Source: Zeus faber
Lineage: Eukaryota; Chordata; Actinopteri; Zeiformes; Zeidae
Direction of reading: 5' to 3'
Length of the DNA stretch: 64,000 nt
Assembly (NCBI GenBank): GCA_960531495.1
Contig: OY482846.1
Location: 45,517,296 to 45,581,295, forward strand
The position numbers and the translations under genes were made by a program. Positions 22,740 through 35,787 of this stretch are shown here, piece by piece. Within the stretch, counting starts at the first letter, position 1. Every line of letters begins with the position of its first letter. The notes beneath the pieces were generated by a model. That model saw only the letters and a list, made by a program, of their open reading frames with translations, made no database searches and was not told where the DNA came from.

Positions 22740-24170
22740 AGTTAACGCTCCGAAATGTAATACTCAATTGTGCTTTCGTGAGGGCAAATGATGACAGAGT
22801 TATGGTGTTCGGGTGTTTATCCGCGGTTACTCGGTTGGAGATCAGCCAACGTCATTTTCATGGCCCGCGTACCCGCAAAGTCAACTGTTTCTTGTTTCTG
22901 CTCTGAGAAAAGTTCCTTTTTTAATGGGGCTTGATAATCATTTTCATGAGCCCTCTTCGTGTTAAGCACACAGGCCCGGCAACGGGGGTGGGGCAGTTAC
23001 TTCAAAATTGTTTTTTTACGAGGGAAAACACAGCTCACTCTGAGTGAATGTTGAGTTGGGCAAGGAGCCAAAGTCCCGAGTGGCTTCTTTACAGTGTTGG
23101 AACGGTCGCTGGAGCGCTCGTGAAGCCAAAACGTGTCAGCGGTGTGAATGGGGGCTGGTAACAGGTCCCTTGAAAGACACCTCGCTGTCTCATTCAGGCC
23201 AGGACTGTCGGAAGAAAATCTGTGTGCAAAAACCCTCGCCGCCTACGAGCGTTTCAGCGTCTTAAGACTTTCACATCTTAAAACACAAGAACATCCTGCA
23301 TCTTACACAGGTTTCCCCTTGTTTCACCTAGGTTTTACAGGCCGGCTGCAACACCGATTTGAAAAGCGATGACCGACATTTTCTCAACCCTCTATTCATG
23401 TTTAAAAGTATTTAAACGTGGCCATAAAAATACGCCATAGTGCAACAAAAAGAGATCCAAATGACTTTCTCGCGAGGTATCCCCTGCAGCGCTGCGCCTT
23501 GGTTTTTTGTGCCGTCTCAGGCTCCCAGCCGAATGGAGGCTTTGATGATTAACACACGTCGGGTTGCAGTGATTTATCGGTGCCAAATGCACACGACACC
23601 CTTTGTTTATCCTCGTGTGCCACCTTTGATTTCAACTGTATCCCAGCTAATTGGTTTTTATTGCTCATCTTCAGCTGTTTGCCCTCACACTTACAAGGCC
23701 GTTAGTCTGCCTATCATCATTTCACCGTAACTTTGCAACATCGCTCTGGAAAGGCAGCTGTGCGCCGCGGTTGCGGGGCAGGCAGGCTACATTTTGGTAC
23801 TGTACATTTGTATTAGAAAGTAGTATTATAATACTGCGTAGCGACAACAGCGACAACTATTCTTCTACAACATTAATAGACCCCATGTTTTGGTAAAGAA
23901 CCGTACTGCCGGGGCTCGGAGCTCCAAAAGCGAGGCCCAAGTCTTTGTCTGAAGTTCATCACATTTATCAATGCACTTTAAGACTCATCCAGCCCACATG
24001 TCAACAGACCATTTAAAGGGAGTGTCCTTTGTTCTGGAGCGCTCATGGGAAACCAGGTCCCGGCCCGGCCTTATATCCCAACCAAATCACCGGCCATTAT
24101 GATGGACAACTGCGGTAGCGGGGGTTGAATAGATGAAGGGGTCACTTATTGTTGGTGGAAACAGACCCCC
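22740..24170. promoter_or_regulatory. Candidate non-coding elements, intron 1
   Basis: Three complex repeat-free patches stand out. 22790-22980 has GGGGCTTGATAATCATTTTC. 23440-23750 has TTTGATGATTAACACACG and CCCAGCTAATTGGTTTTTAT. 23960-24150 has GGCCATTATGATGG. None codes. Enhancer potential is inferred from composition. Confidence 0.3.
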
Positions 24171-25827
<1,657 letters not shown>

Positions 25828-26004
25828 AAATAATTGGCAAATAATACGTTTGCAAGTTTGTCACTCAAGTTTGCAAATTTCAGATTCACTCCATTTTGAA
25901 AACAAAGAGCTGAGCTTGTCTCACTTAAATAGAAATACAATGCACAATACATTTGGTTTTGGGAATTGTAACGTGAAGCAGTAGCCTCTTCACCTAAACA
26001 GGGT

Positions 26005-26038
26005 CCCACTCCCAACTCTTTTTAGAGTTGGGAGTGGG
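26005..26038. repeat. Perfect 15-bp stem, 4-nt loop hairpin
   Basis: CCCACTCCCAACTCT (26005-26019) and AGAGTTGGGAGTGGG (26024-26038) pair exactly around TTTT. The tight loop suggests a fold-back duplication rather than a transposon with separated ends. Confidence 0.9.
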
Positions 26039-26151
26039 GAGTTTCATCTTTATCTGCTAAAACAGCCACATATCGCTCCCAACTGCTTACAACCCACAGC
26101 TGTAAATCCAGGAATGTTGCCTGTTGTTTTTGGAGCCTGAGTGATTGATCC

Positions 26152-26969
26152 TTAAAGCAACACTATGTAACTTTTTTTTTTTACCTCAAAATAACAGCTT
26201 AAAAATCATTTTGATGCTACATTGACTTTTAATATAGAGAACGGCATCTCTATCATTCCTACCCGCTCCATGAACGCCTGTTGTTGCACTATGTAACGTC
26301 TGTGTTTGGGTACGAAACCGCTGGAAAAGTGCGTTACACTTTACGGCACTACGTCACTTGCTTGATTTTTGGCTGCGGAAATTGTCGTTTTTTTCTCCTG
26401 GTAAAATCTATATTCAAAAAAAATGTCCGGTAAAAATGACGGGCCAGGGCTGCGTCCGGCGCCCGCGCCTCAGTCGTCGCCCGGCGCCCGCGCCTCAGTC
26501 GTCGCCCGGCGCCCGCGCCTCAGTCGTCGCCCGCCATACCCTCACTTTAATTGCACCACGGGGTTCGTTTCACCCTCTGACTCCTGAGTGCGAGCTGATC
26601 TGCCAGGCCTAGCGCATCTGGTAACTACACTGGAAGCAGGGGTCCCTCCTTGTTCCCTCCCTCCCCGTGGCTCCACAGGGAGACCCTGTAGGAGGAGTGC
26701 TTGCTGCTCGCTGCAACGGGCACTCAGTCCGTGGTTCCGGGAAGCGGCAAGGTCGGTGCAACGGGCGCTGTAACGTAGGCGTACGTTATATTTGGGTTTG
26801 TAACATAAGCTGTTGTCGAAACGTGACTGATAGGGTTCAGATTGGTCTGTTAAAATAAACGACAGTATTTCGGACGCAGAGCAGAGCTTTAGGACACATG
26901 TGTAAAAGTGCAATTGCACTCAGAAACCATAGGGGCGCAAATACTAAAAGTTATATTACGCTGCTTTAA
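26152..26969. mobile_element. TTAA-bordered MITE, copy 1 (818 bp, both ends present)
   Basis: The left TIR TTAAAGCAACACTATGTAAC (26152-26171, continuing TTTT) pairs with the right end 26946-26969 at 19 of 24 positions. TTAA at each end is compatible with a TTAA target duplication. The interior shares several phrases with 35788-36283, in order: GATTTTTGGCT, ATGTCCGGTAA, CCCTCACTTT, GCACCACGGGGTTC, GCCAGGCC and GCACATCTGG-like text, and AAACGTGACTGATAGGGTTC. The element is non-autonomous: the only frames are short. A three-unit 25-bp minisatellite lies inside it. Confidence 0.8.
26457..26532 (+). repeat. 25-bp minisatellite, three near-perfect units
   Basis: CGGCGCCCGCGCCTCAGTCG plus TCGCC is repeated three times head to tail, inside the MITE. 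The second MITE copy has only a single diverged counterpart here, so the array arose after the copies separated. Confidence 0.92.
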
Positions 26970-27504
26970 TGGCTTGAAGAGATTGGTGTCTTCAGACCTA
27001 GACTGAAGCTTGCGTTTTCTGTATTTCATCCCCAGGATATCTACGGTCGACTAATTGCATCTCACTTACCTGTGAGGAATCATATCTTTGATTTCTTCAG
27101 GATCAGTAAGTGAGGACTTTTTTTTTCTTTTACCATTTGAGTGCCATCGTCTTTTTTTGGCTTACAGAGATGTGGTTGCTCTATCTCCATTGGTGGAGCA
27201 AAAGATTTGTACTGCCAAGTGTAGATCATATAATTTCCCCGGTGAGAGGTTTAATCCCCTGTGTAGTGCAATAGAATAGCATTGCACTGATGCCAGGTAC
27301 ATCCGAAAAGCCATCACTCTTACCGCTCATAGTCAAATATGCTGAGCGATATTTTGTGTAGTACGTAGTGTGTACTGCGTAATTTCAGAAGCAGCATGTA
27401 CATGTCTCGTAACCAAATGTGATGAAACAATTGTGTGATCAATATTAATAATTCTGACAATCAACTCTTAGATTTAATTTGATTTATTCAGCGTTGTTTG
27501 GGCA
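26970..27504. other. Intron 1; no gene seen
   Basis: Mixed sequence. GTAGTACGTAGTGTGTACTGCG at 27358-27379 is weakly palindromic. Nothing further can be supported. Confidence 0.5.
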
Positions 27505-27812
27505 GCCGGGCCCTACTGCTCACCACTCCCAGGGAGGTGTACAGGAAACATAGGCGTGCTTAATGAGCTAGAAATATAGCAATGATGAGCTTGAATCCCC
27601 GCACTCGGTAGAAGTGTAGATCCCAACATGTGGATCCAGGGGAGGTGGAGGGAACGCAGCAACACAGCAAGCAAAGCAGGCAACAAAGCAGGCAGGGCAA
27701 GCAGGATTGGCCGCTTAAATAGGATGGCCCATAAGGGCGTGGGAGTGTGTGGCGCTGTCGAGTTGTCGGACAGAGCCGGCTCCGCAAGCTACGCCTCATT
27801 AATAACACAATC
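27505..27812 (+). repeat. Dispersed repeat, copy A (pair with 61031-61325)
   Basis: It shares long ordered phrases with 61031-61325: CTTAATGAGCTAGAAATATA, GGGGAGGTGGAGGGA, CTTAAATAGG and GGCCCATAAGGGC, then GGTGCTGTCGAG-like text. Orientation is the same and the distance is 33.5 kb. No coding frame is conserved. The family is not named. Confidence 0.85.
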
Positions 27813-29317
27813 CATTTGTAATGTGTCTTTCATTGGGACCAATCTCAAGGTGCTAGAAGATCACGTCACTTGAAATGAATGGGCAGAGTGGAAGAGACGT
27901 TAGCGCACGAAGCCGGCTGTGCCGTGTTGCTCGTGAGCTAACTAGACACAACAGTGACTAGCTATGGATGCCCAACGCAAATGTTCATTAAGTTTCCTTT
28001 GAGACGTAACAAGACGTGCTGCTTGACAGTGACAGACTATTGAAACACAAAAGTATTCCCCTGAGTATATTTTAAACTCAAGCCATCACACAACGGCCCC
28101 ATATCTCACCGCCTACGGTTATGTTGCAATGTCACAAAAAACGTATTGCCTTCAACTTCCCGCGTAGCTGGACAACTGAATTAGCATTGGTCTTATAGCG
28201 ATGCAATCAGTGCTGCTATTTAAAGGCTCATAATGGCTGTAAAAACAACTTTTGTTGGAGAGCAAACGGAGACAAGCAGGACAAAAAAGGGAGAAAGTAA
28301 GAGAGGAAATGAAGGGAGCAATAGAATAGGAAACGAAAAACAGAGGAGAGGAAGGGTGATAGGCCTGGTTTTTTAAAAACCTATTTCTGTCAGGAAATCA
28401 ACCGACTAAGAAATTCAGCCAAAAAAAAGAAAAGAAGAGGTTCTGCTTTTACTTTCGAGGGCTAATCTTGAGGGGTTTCTTTTTTTTTCACAAGCTCCCC
28501 CCCCCCCCCCCCCCCCCCCCCCCAAGTGGAACTGTAGATAAAAGAGTTTGGGGGCATCTTGGAAAGCCATCAAGCTAAATGTTTACAAAGAGCCACAAAA
28601 ATGTATGTGTGTTGCGGCTCCGTCCCATTAGTCCGCTAAGTTCAGCGTGCACACGGCCGGCTCACAAGGGAGAGTTCCCATGTGGAAACCATTCTGACTG
28701 CACTGCGACTCCTTTAAAACTGAAGGTGCGCGGGAACCTTTTCTGACACAACACCACCCAGGGCTCCTTGTTCCGCTATTGATTTCTAACCTCAGGGCGG
28801 CAAAACCGAGCGAAAAAACCCAGGTTGCGATTATTTCTCGTCTCGGAACTCGCCTTATTTCAAGCTAGTACAGCGTTTTTTGGTGGGTGTTCTTGGGGCA
28901 AGTGATGTCATATTTGAATTAGGAGTGATTATATAATGCTTTCAAAACAGATTTGCAACGAAATTCCAGTGAATTCTTATAATGGCACGTTCACTGCACT
29001 TTCTTTATGTGCCAACAATTCCAGTGTTTTGTGATTGTTATATGCATTCCCTTTGTTTTAATTCATAGGATTTTTATTCTCGATGCAGTCCGTACTGGGG
29101 AAATTATCACCTCGTAATCAAATCAAATTATATCAAAAATATCATTGCATCGTCTGATTCCTCCCGTGCTGATGATGTCGTGAATCAGTCAATGATTCAG
29201 TGTGAGAAGTATATTTAAGATCTCCTTGGCGACAGATTTTTATGAATAAGGGCCTAGGATGGAAGGAAGACCCGGCTGGTAAAACTTACCACATTTCATG
29301 GAAAATGTGGATTCAAA
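27813..29317. other. Intron 1; contains a C27 run
   Basis: 28497-28523 is 27 consecutive C residues. A purine-rich patch lies at 28270-28350. The rest (28600-29280) is mixed sequence with no gene or transposon end recognised. Confidence 0.6.
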
Positions 29318-29365
<48 letters not shown>

Positions 29366-29425
29366 AATAATAATAATAATAATAGTGATAGTATTAATAA
29401 TAATAATAATAATAATAATAATTTA
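29318..29425. repeat. (ATT)n switching to (AAT)n, self-complementary
   Basis: About 45 bp of (ATT)n runs directly into (AAT)n (29363-29384), then (AAT)n again after AGTGATAGTATT. The halves are reverse complements, so the tract can fold back on itself. Confidence 0.93.
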
Positions 29426-29929
29426 AAAAATAATAATAATAATCAATGTAACAGAACTAAAAGAGTGAGGATTTTGAACTGCAACAGTAGATGAAAAACG
29501 CATCATTATTATTATTTATAATATTTTTTCGCGCTGTGGCCGACAAACATAAATAAATAAAAACAACCGTCTCGAGTGTTTTGCGTGTCGTGTGTATGTG
29601 TAGGTAGGCCTGGCGCTAACGTCGGGAGGGGGTTGTCTTGTTGGGGGGGTTGTTCTTCCTCACCGTGAGGCCTCCCTGGGCGGGGCCTAGTTTATACAAC
29701 CCCAAAGGAGGCGGAGGGAAGATGAAGGGTGGGGGGGGGGTGTTTCGGAGAAAAGACGTAGAAAAGACCCTCCGCCCCCTCTCTCTCTCTTCTTCTTCTC
29801 AGGAAGATTAGTGGCCGTCCTTTTTGGAGTAGGAGGCGGACGGCGAGCCCCTTTTTTCGGGTGCATTTTTCTCTGCCAGCGTGTCTGACCCCCGGAGCCG
29901 CTCCCAGTGCGGCACCACTGGCTGGCGGT
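29426..29929. other. Intron 1; no gene seen
   Basis: AT-rich then G-rich, with G-runs at 29645 and 29731-29740 and (CT)n(TTC)n at 29780-29800. No coding evidence. Confidence 0.5.
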
Positions 29930-30240
29930 GGGGGCCCGCGCATCCGCCCACCATCAATTACTCACTGTCCGACACATAACCCCCCCCGCCCCCCTCCCGG
30001 GCTCGCTTTGGCCGCGCCGATAAAGACAATCCGCCCTTATCGCGAACCGGCCTGTCTCAAAACACTACTTACACGTCCCACTACCCGTCTCCGTTCCTGT
30101 GGGCCCCCATTGTCCACGGCTCGGTATTAATCACAATCAAGCCGGTCTCATTGTTTGTAACGGGCTCCCCGTGAACCAGAGGTCCGAGCTCTGTTTAATC
30201 CGAGCGGGCAGGACCGGGCCCTCGACGTGTGTCACTGCAC
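29930..30240. promoter_or_regulatory. Candidate non-coding element, intron 1
   Basis: A complex repeat-free stretch with CCACCATCAATTACTCACTG, GGTATTAATCACAATCAAGC, CCATTGTCC (SOX-like core) and TGTTTAATCCGAG. No coding frame. The regulatory role is inferred. Confidence 0.35.
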
Positions 30241-30284
30241 GTGTCAAGTGCCTGAAATGTTACACGTTACAATTATTATACGTC

Positions 30285-30290
<6 letters not shown>

Positions 30291-30337
<47 letters not shown>

Positions 30338-30338
30338 T
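30291..30338 (+). repeat. (ATT)n microsatellite
   Basis: Roughly 45 bp of (ATT)n with one T-rich interruption. Confidence 0.93.
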
Positions 30339-30427
30339 CTTCACATCGTGTCCTCGGGATGCGTGCGGACCGCTCACCACAGGGCCACCTCAGTTATGAA
30401 ATCACTGCAGCTAACTCAAAGAGATAA

Positions 30428-31168
30428 TTGCAAACTCAAAGAATTGTCACTGTGCTTTATCAGATACACGGTAAGAAACTACTTCCAAGAAATGTGGCTT
30501 TTGCAAACATATTTGTACAAAGCGGCAGCCTCCTGTGTGATTTTCTGTTTGCACCGAGGAACACTGTAAAGTTTTTAAAGTTTTGTAAATATTTGGTAGT
30601 TTTTTTCAGCCTGTACTTTATGAGAAACAGCCGCTCCTCTATGTCTGTTCCATATTCCGTTGTCGGTGGCGGGGTCCGCCATTCCCCTGGCAAAAACGCA
30701 AAGCACCGAGGGAAGCCAAAGGAAGCCGTGGTGAATCTGATAAAGCAGCGTAGCTGGTCGGCCAGCAAACTTGATGAAATGGAGGAACGTTCCTCCAAGG
30801 ATAAAAAAAAATATCCCACGCCACCAGTGACCGAGAAAAAAATGACAACCAATCAATCGATGGATCGGAGAAGTCGTCATTTTGACAAAACGATCAAAGA
30901 CGAGGGGAAGCCGGAAAAAGAAAGAGATGTCGTTTTGAGTGAAATTCTGGGACTTGCGAAACGTACCAACGCAGAAGATCTGGAACTAGACTATATTTTT
31001 ATTTGCTATGATGGGTTTAAACTAGGTTCTTTGTTCGAATTAATCTTTAATTTTCTCCATTCCATTTTTAAATTTTTATTCATTTATTTATTTATTGTTC
31101 TCTTCCTTCCTTGTGTTTTGTCCATTCCTAAAGCTCTATGTAAACTTCTGCCACTCAACTGCTTTTAA
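30428..31168 (+). other. 246-codon open frame, probably repeat-derived, not a confirmed gene
   Basis: This is the longest non-low-complexity frame in the window. Residues about 1-67 and 190-246 are hydrophobic or aromatic and AT-rich. Residues about 70-180 are Lys/Arg/Glu-rich and hydrophilic (SWSASKLDEMEERSSKDKKK, then RDVVLSEILGLAKRTNAEDL). I recognise no domain. Part of the DNA (30655-30674) recurs at 22434-22453, and the closing segment is T-rich with TTTATTTATTTATTG, both pointing to a dispersed element rather than a host exon. There is no promoter or splice evidence. Confidence 0.25.
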
Positions 31169-31554
31169 AAAAAACAACGGCTTTGAAACATATTCTTATT
31201 TGTATATATATTTTTTATATACGCAAGTACATATGTTTGTTTTTTTTATATATATGAAAGTACATATGTTTTTTTTAATATACCGGTGGTTAAACCGTTT
31301 ACACTGTTGACACGCCGGTGTCAAGGCCCCTCCTCCTCCCCCTCCGCCCCGGGTCCAGCCCCGTGGCGGAGGGGGAGGCGCCAAGCGCTCCGGGTCCTCC
31401 CAGCGGACTGACCCGACTCAGCAAAAAGTCCTGGGAGACGAGTAACCTGCGAGGCAGGACGAGGGGAGCGGGTGGGAAGGGAGCAAACGAGAGAGAAGAG
31501 AGAGAGAGAGAGAGAGGCGTGGGTGGGTGAGGTGGGGTGGGGTGGGGGGCGCTT
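31169..31554. other. Intron 1; AT-rich, then GC-rich purine patch
   Basis: 31195-31280 alternates TATATA and TTTTT runs around two TACATATGTTT phrases. 31480-31545 is (GA)n then GGTGGG repeats. No gene seen. Confidence 0.6.
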
Positions 31555-32140
31555 AGCGTGGCACATCAATCTCCCTCCGCATGACAAACTCACTCTCAGC
31601 AAGATGTATGTCATGAGCCACCAAAGCCAGTTAATCAAATCATTAGCGGCGCCGCTCCATTCCTCTGGCCTAGTTTGCCCGCGCAGGGGAATGCGACGCC
31701 GCCATGGATCAAACCTTCGGAGGGAGAAAATAAAAAAAAAACCAAAAAACCCACAGCTCAGCCCTGCTTTCTTTCCTCGATTCCGCTGTTTCAAAGCCCC
31801 CTTAAACGCCAGAGAGAGAAGGATGAATTAGCGCGGTATTAAATTTCCACCAAGGGCAGGATCTGGAGATTGACACATGGGGTCTGTGAGGCTAAAAGTT
31901 GGGTTGATGCGAGCTGTGATTTTTCATCATTTGTGAGCTGGGCCTTCTCAGGCGCACCCCCCCTCCCCCCCCCCCGAAACCCCCACCTCAAATACCTTCC
32001 GTTATTATGAATGGATTGGAAATCACAAAATGTCCCTGAGATGGCGTAACTTTGCGTGCCCCGCCTGGCCGGAGTATCCAGACAGATGCGTGCTGTCAGA
32101 GGGAATTCAGCCGCTCGTTTGAATCCATTAACCGAGCGGT
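31555..32140. promoter_or_regulatory. Candidate conserved non-coding element, intron 1
   Basis: Two complex blocks (31560-31690 and 31820-32110) hold CCAGTTAATCAAATCATTAG, GATGAATTAGCG, TTATTATGAATGGATTGG and AAATCACAAAATG. A C-run separates parts of the second block. No coding potential. They sit in a 6-kb cluster of such blocks next to the first coding exon. Confidence 0.4.
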
Positions 32141-32569
32141 GGAACCCGGGGCCCGGCGGGAGGGAAGCGAGAGTGGGGTTTTTTCTTTTTTTTTTTTTTT
32201 TTTGTTTTGTTTTTAAACATTTTAGTCCCGGACGCGGCTGGTCTGCACCGGCAGCCCTGGGGCCGTGCCCGGATAAACAGCAGCGCTCTGCCAGGGTCCA
32301 GGAGTCACGGTGCCAGAGCCCTTTTTTATTTCGGCCCGCTTCCTTCGCCCCCGCGACAAAAATATTAAAACTCGCCACGGCCGCGACCGGGAGGATGAGC
32401 GGGCGGCGGCGCGTTCGGGGGGGTTGGGATGGCTATCATCAAAAAAAAAAAAAAAAAAACAGAAACAGGTCCAGACACGGGAGCGCCCCGAGCACCTGAG
32501 TCCGGTTTAATTGACTCGGAGCGCGGCATAGCCCCCTTCTTTATTTTTTATTTATTTATTTATTTTTAA

Positions 32570-33310
32570 ACAAAGTGACTCTCACTTGAGCTTCATTACA
32601 TGCGCACCCCATTTCCATAGGCCTCTGGGAACAGGACCCGGGCCGCTCACATAAAATAAATGACCGCTCCATGATAAATGGTTCTATTAGCAATCCAGAT
32701 TGTTAAACTGTGATATAACAGATCGGAGAACGGGGCGCCGAGCCCCATTCATTTCCCTTCCCCCCGCACGCACGCACCGCTGTAAATAGCTTGTTTTTAT
32801 GTGTAAATAACATATTAAAACTCCGCATTAGCCGTGTTGTTTTGATAGAGGGGAAATTGCGTTGAATAAATAACGGAGGACGGGTAATATAAAACAGGGC
32901 GGGTTTGTTATACGGCGAGCGTCTAGGCTCAAAGGTGGGCATGACTTAGGTGACAGGAATCCCGCAGCCCACAGTAAACCATGCGCTCACAATAAAAAGG
33001 GGGCCACAGAATGGGGGCAGTATATTAGAAACGTCTACTTTTCCCCCCGCGCGTCGGGGGCTTCTCGGGAATGGGGCTCTCTCCGGTTCACGGACCTTGT
33101 CTCCGCCCGCTCCGTCCCTCATGCTACATATTCACTTATCAGCGCCTGGCAACCGGAATAATACGCCATATTACCATAGTAAATAATTGCCCTGTCTCTG
33201 AGCGGCGGCAGACGGGGCCCTCGCACGGCGGCGCCAGGGCCTCCTCCCCGGTATCTGATTGGCGGAGAGCGAGATTGGGGTTGAGGCAGAGCCCGTTAGT
33301 CCACGCGTCT
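32570..33310. promoter_or_regulatory. Candidate conserved non-coding element, intron 1
   Basis: It contains GCTTCATTACATGCGCACC, CATAAAATAAATGACC, CCATGATAAATGGTTC, TATTAGCAATCCAGATTG and, further on, CCATATTACCATAGTAAATA. It is repeat-free and non-coding. A T/A-rich low-complexity stretch (32540-32570) precedes it. Enhancer function is inferred. Confidence 0.4.
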
Positions 33311-34119
33311 CATTTAAGATTAAAAAAAAAAAAAAAAACAGAGAGAGGGACGCTGATAGCGGAGAAGAGTTATGCAGCGAGGGGTTTGTTGGGGTTTTTT
33401 TTTTTTTTTTTTCGAGACACGCAGGAGGTTGAAAAACTCTACGGGGCGATAGGAAAAACGATGTTTTGCAAAATACCGGCCGGTTGTTTGAATAATGAGT
33501 TCGGCCTCGTCGGGTTTTGGGTTTTGGGTTCAGCGTCAAGGGCTTCTCTCGGTGCGATACCTAACCACTCTTCCTATCTAAAAAATGGAATGTACTTTAA
33601 GTTATTTAGAAAGGCTGAAGAGCGCTGCTTGTTTCAGTTTGTCTTATCGTGCATTATGAGTTTGTATCTAGCGTCTAGTTTTGTGTGTGTTCTTTTTGAG
33701 TTTCGGGTTTTTTAATTGATTTTTTGAAATACGACCAATTGTCAGTGATCAGGCGGCAGTTTCACTTCACTTGATAAACTTCAGACTTCACTGTGCATAA
33801 ATGTACGGACAGATTGACAAGAAGCGAAAAGTTGTGGTTTGCCGTCTGCTGGCATCGCAGTATTTTATTATTTAAATTTTTATATACGTTTATTTTCACA
33901 TCGAATGATAGAGCGGCAGGGTTTTATAGACTGTAAAACTACAATACATCACAATGCCACGGCCATCACAGTGTACATGAAGTGTTGTGTCGCATTGTTA
34001 TATCATTTTAATAGAGAACACTTGTCAAGAAAACAGAACATTCTGATCCTGGTTTAAGTAAACAAACCGCAGAATCACAATGAGCCTGAAAGGACATAAT
34101 TATTATTATTATTTTCTAT
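33311..34119. other. Intron 1; mononucleotide runs, otherwise no feature
   Basis: An A16-type run at 33322-33338 and a T18 run at 33395-33412. The 214-codon frame crossing both runs is an artefact. Confidence 0.6.
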
Positions 34120-34400
34120 ATGAATGATTAATTGTCCGTTTCCTGACGATTGGCAGGCCACCAAGTTCTCCACTAATGAGTGTCACTATTAGAACCGCTG
34201 GTTGTATTTCCATTTCAAAGGTGGCCCATCAATCCACTTCTCCGTCGGTCTCCGCGGGCCCCGCGTCGGCCACGGAAGCCATGTTTTTAGTAATTCATCG
34301 CTTTTATACACTGGAGGTAAGGACAAGCTCTTTCAATCTCATTAAACACGGCTTTCATCACGCGTTCCCTTACATCTTTAAAACTCTCCCTCCCTCCCCC
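34120..34400 (+). repeat. Locally duplicated non-coding element, copy 1
   Basis: About 280 bp is shared in order with 36515-36800. Anchors present in both: GGCCACCAAGT, GTGTCACTA, GGTATTTCCATTTCAAA-type text followed by GTGGCC, TCTCCGTC then GTCTCCGCGGGCCC, GTAATTCAT, ACTGGAGGTAAGGAC, CTCTTTCAA, CTCATTA, GCTTTCATCAC and ACATCTTTAAAAC. Both copies then run into a pyrimidine tract. Many substitutions and indels separate the copies, so the duplication is not recent. No frame is conserved, no TIRs and no A-tail are seen, and I noticed no third copy in the window. Confidence 0.88.
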
Positions 34401-35787
34401 CTCCCTCCCTCTCTCTCCCTCTCTCTCGTGACTTCTTTATCTTGTCTTCGCCGAACAAACGCACGCGTATTTAACCAAACCACACATGTCATGTGTAGAC
34501 GGGTCATGGAGGTTTAGTTGAGCGTTTTGACTGTATGTTCTCGACCTTCAAACCCGGATATGGCTACTCACACTTTCCAGAGGTCGTTGTTGTCACCCCA
34601 CAAAGCAGCTAACTAGCCGATCTAGCCGGCCAGCTTTGTTTACAGCCCCAACGACGCACCTTGGGAAAAAAAACAAACCTTAATTATATATAATATAACT
34701 AATTCATAGCCAAGATCAACCACCTGTAGCCGTATTCAGCTCTTTAGCCCCGCTCCGCTCCCGATTATCTTTGTTTTATATAGTTTCAATATGTCGTCAT
34801 CGTAAAATAAACAAATAAAGAAAGAAAGAGAGAAAATGTTAATATCCAGATTCATTTCATGAGCCAAAAGGCGCATCCGGGTTGCGATGCTACCACGCCC
34901 CTGTCGCTCTCCGCTTGCGCCTGAAACTGACGGCCACCGTTGGCTCGCTCAGTACGGCTCCCTCTGGTGACGAGGGGCCGCGCGTGCTCTTCCATTAGCT
35001 AGCGCCGCAAAAAGTAGGCCCCGGCCAGGCTCCGACACACGAATGGCTTTCTCAAAGGGTTCAGAGGAAAACTGAGAATTCAACGACACATGAATAATCG
35101 TCCTAAGTATCCAGGCTGAGGTAAGCTCTCTATCGGCCGTTTTCACTTTACGTTGACAAAATAGCTGCTAGTTGTCAACGTGAAACAGCCATAGCTCGTT
35201 TATCAGGAAGTGGTCAATATAGATAGTAGGCAAATGACCCGCATGAAAGGCTTCCAATATTTTTCTGCCGCTCCTCCGGGTAAAATAAAAGAAAAAATCA
35301 CATTTCAAAAATGGCTCCTCCAGTATTAAGGTTTGCCGGCCCCTGGCCTCCATTTTTGATAGACTTGTGTGGGACACTTCTATGTGCTCCACGTTTTTGG
35401 CGCTGGAATGTTTTTAAGGTGCCCTTTTGAGCTGAGGTGTTTGTGAAAGCAGCTCCGGGCAGTGGTGAGTGAAAAGAAAGAAGGTCCTGGTTCTCAGAAG
35501 CAACCGAGGAAAATGAGCCACCATGTATGGTCTCAAGAAAAGGTGAGACAGAACTCACATAGTACAAAGAAATAGCAATGACGTTGAAGGAATCCTGGTT
35601 GATTGCACACTGGTTAATACAGAGTCGTGTTTGTGCCTTTGACTTTTCTCTCTGTTGACAAGGATTCTTTCAATGTATTCAATTAAATGCATTTTTTACT
35701 CCTAAACCTTGTGGTCCAACCTGTCCTACTGTACTTTTTTTGCACTCTACTTGTCGGTGGAATCTGCTGTCTGAGAAGATGCTCAGG
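34401..35787. other. Intron 1 between the duplicated elements; no gene seen
   Basis: 34400-34430 is (CCCT)n-like. 34600-35560 is mixed. The frames have no recognisable domain. Confidence 0.5.
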
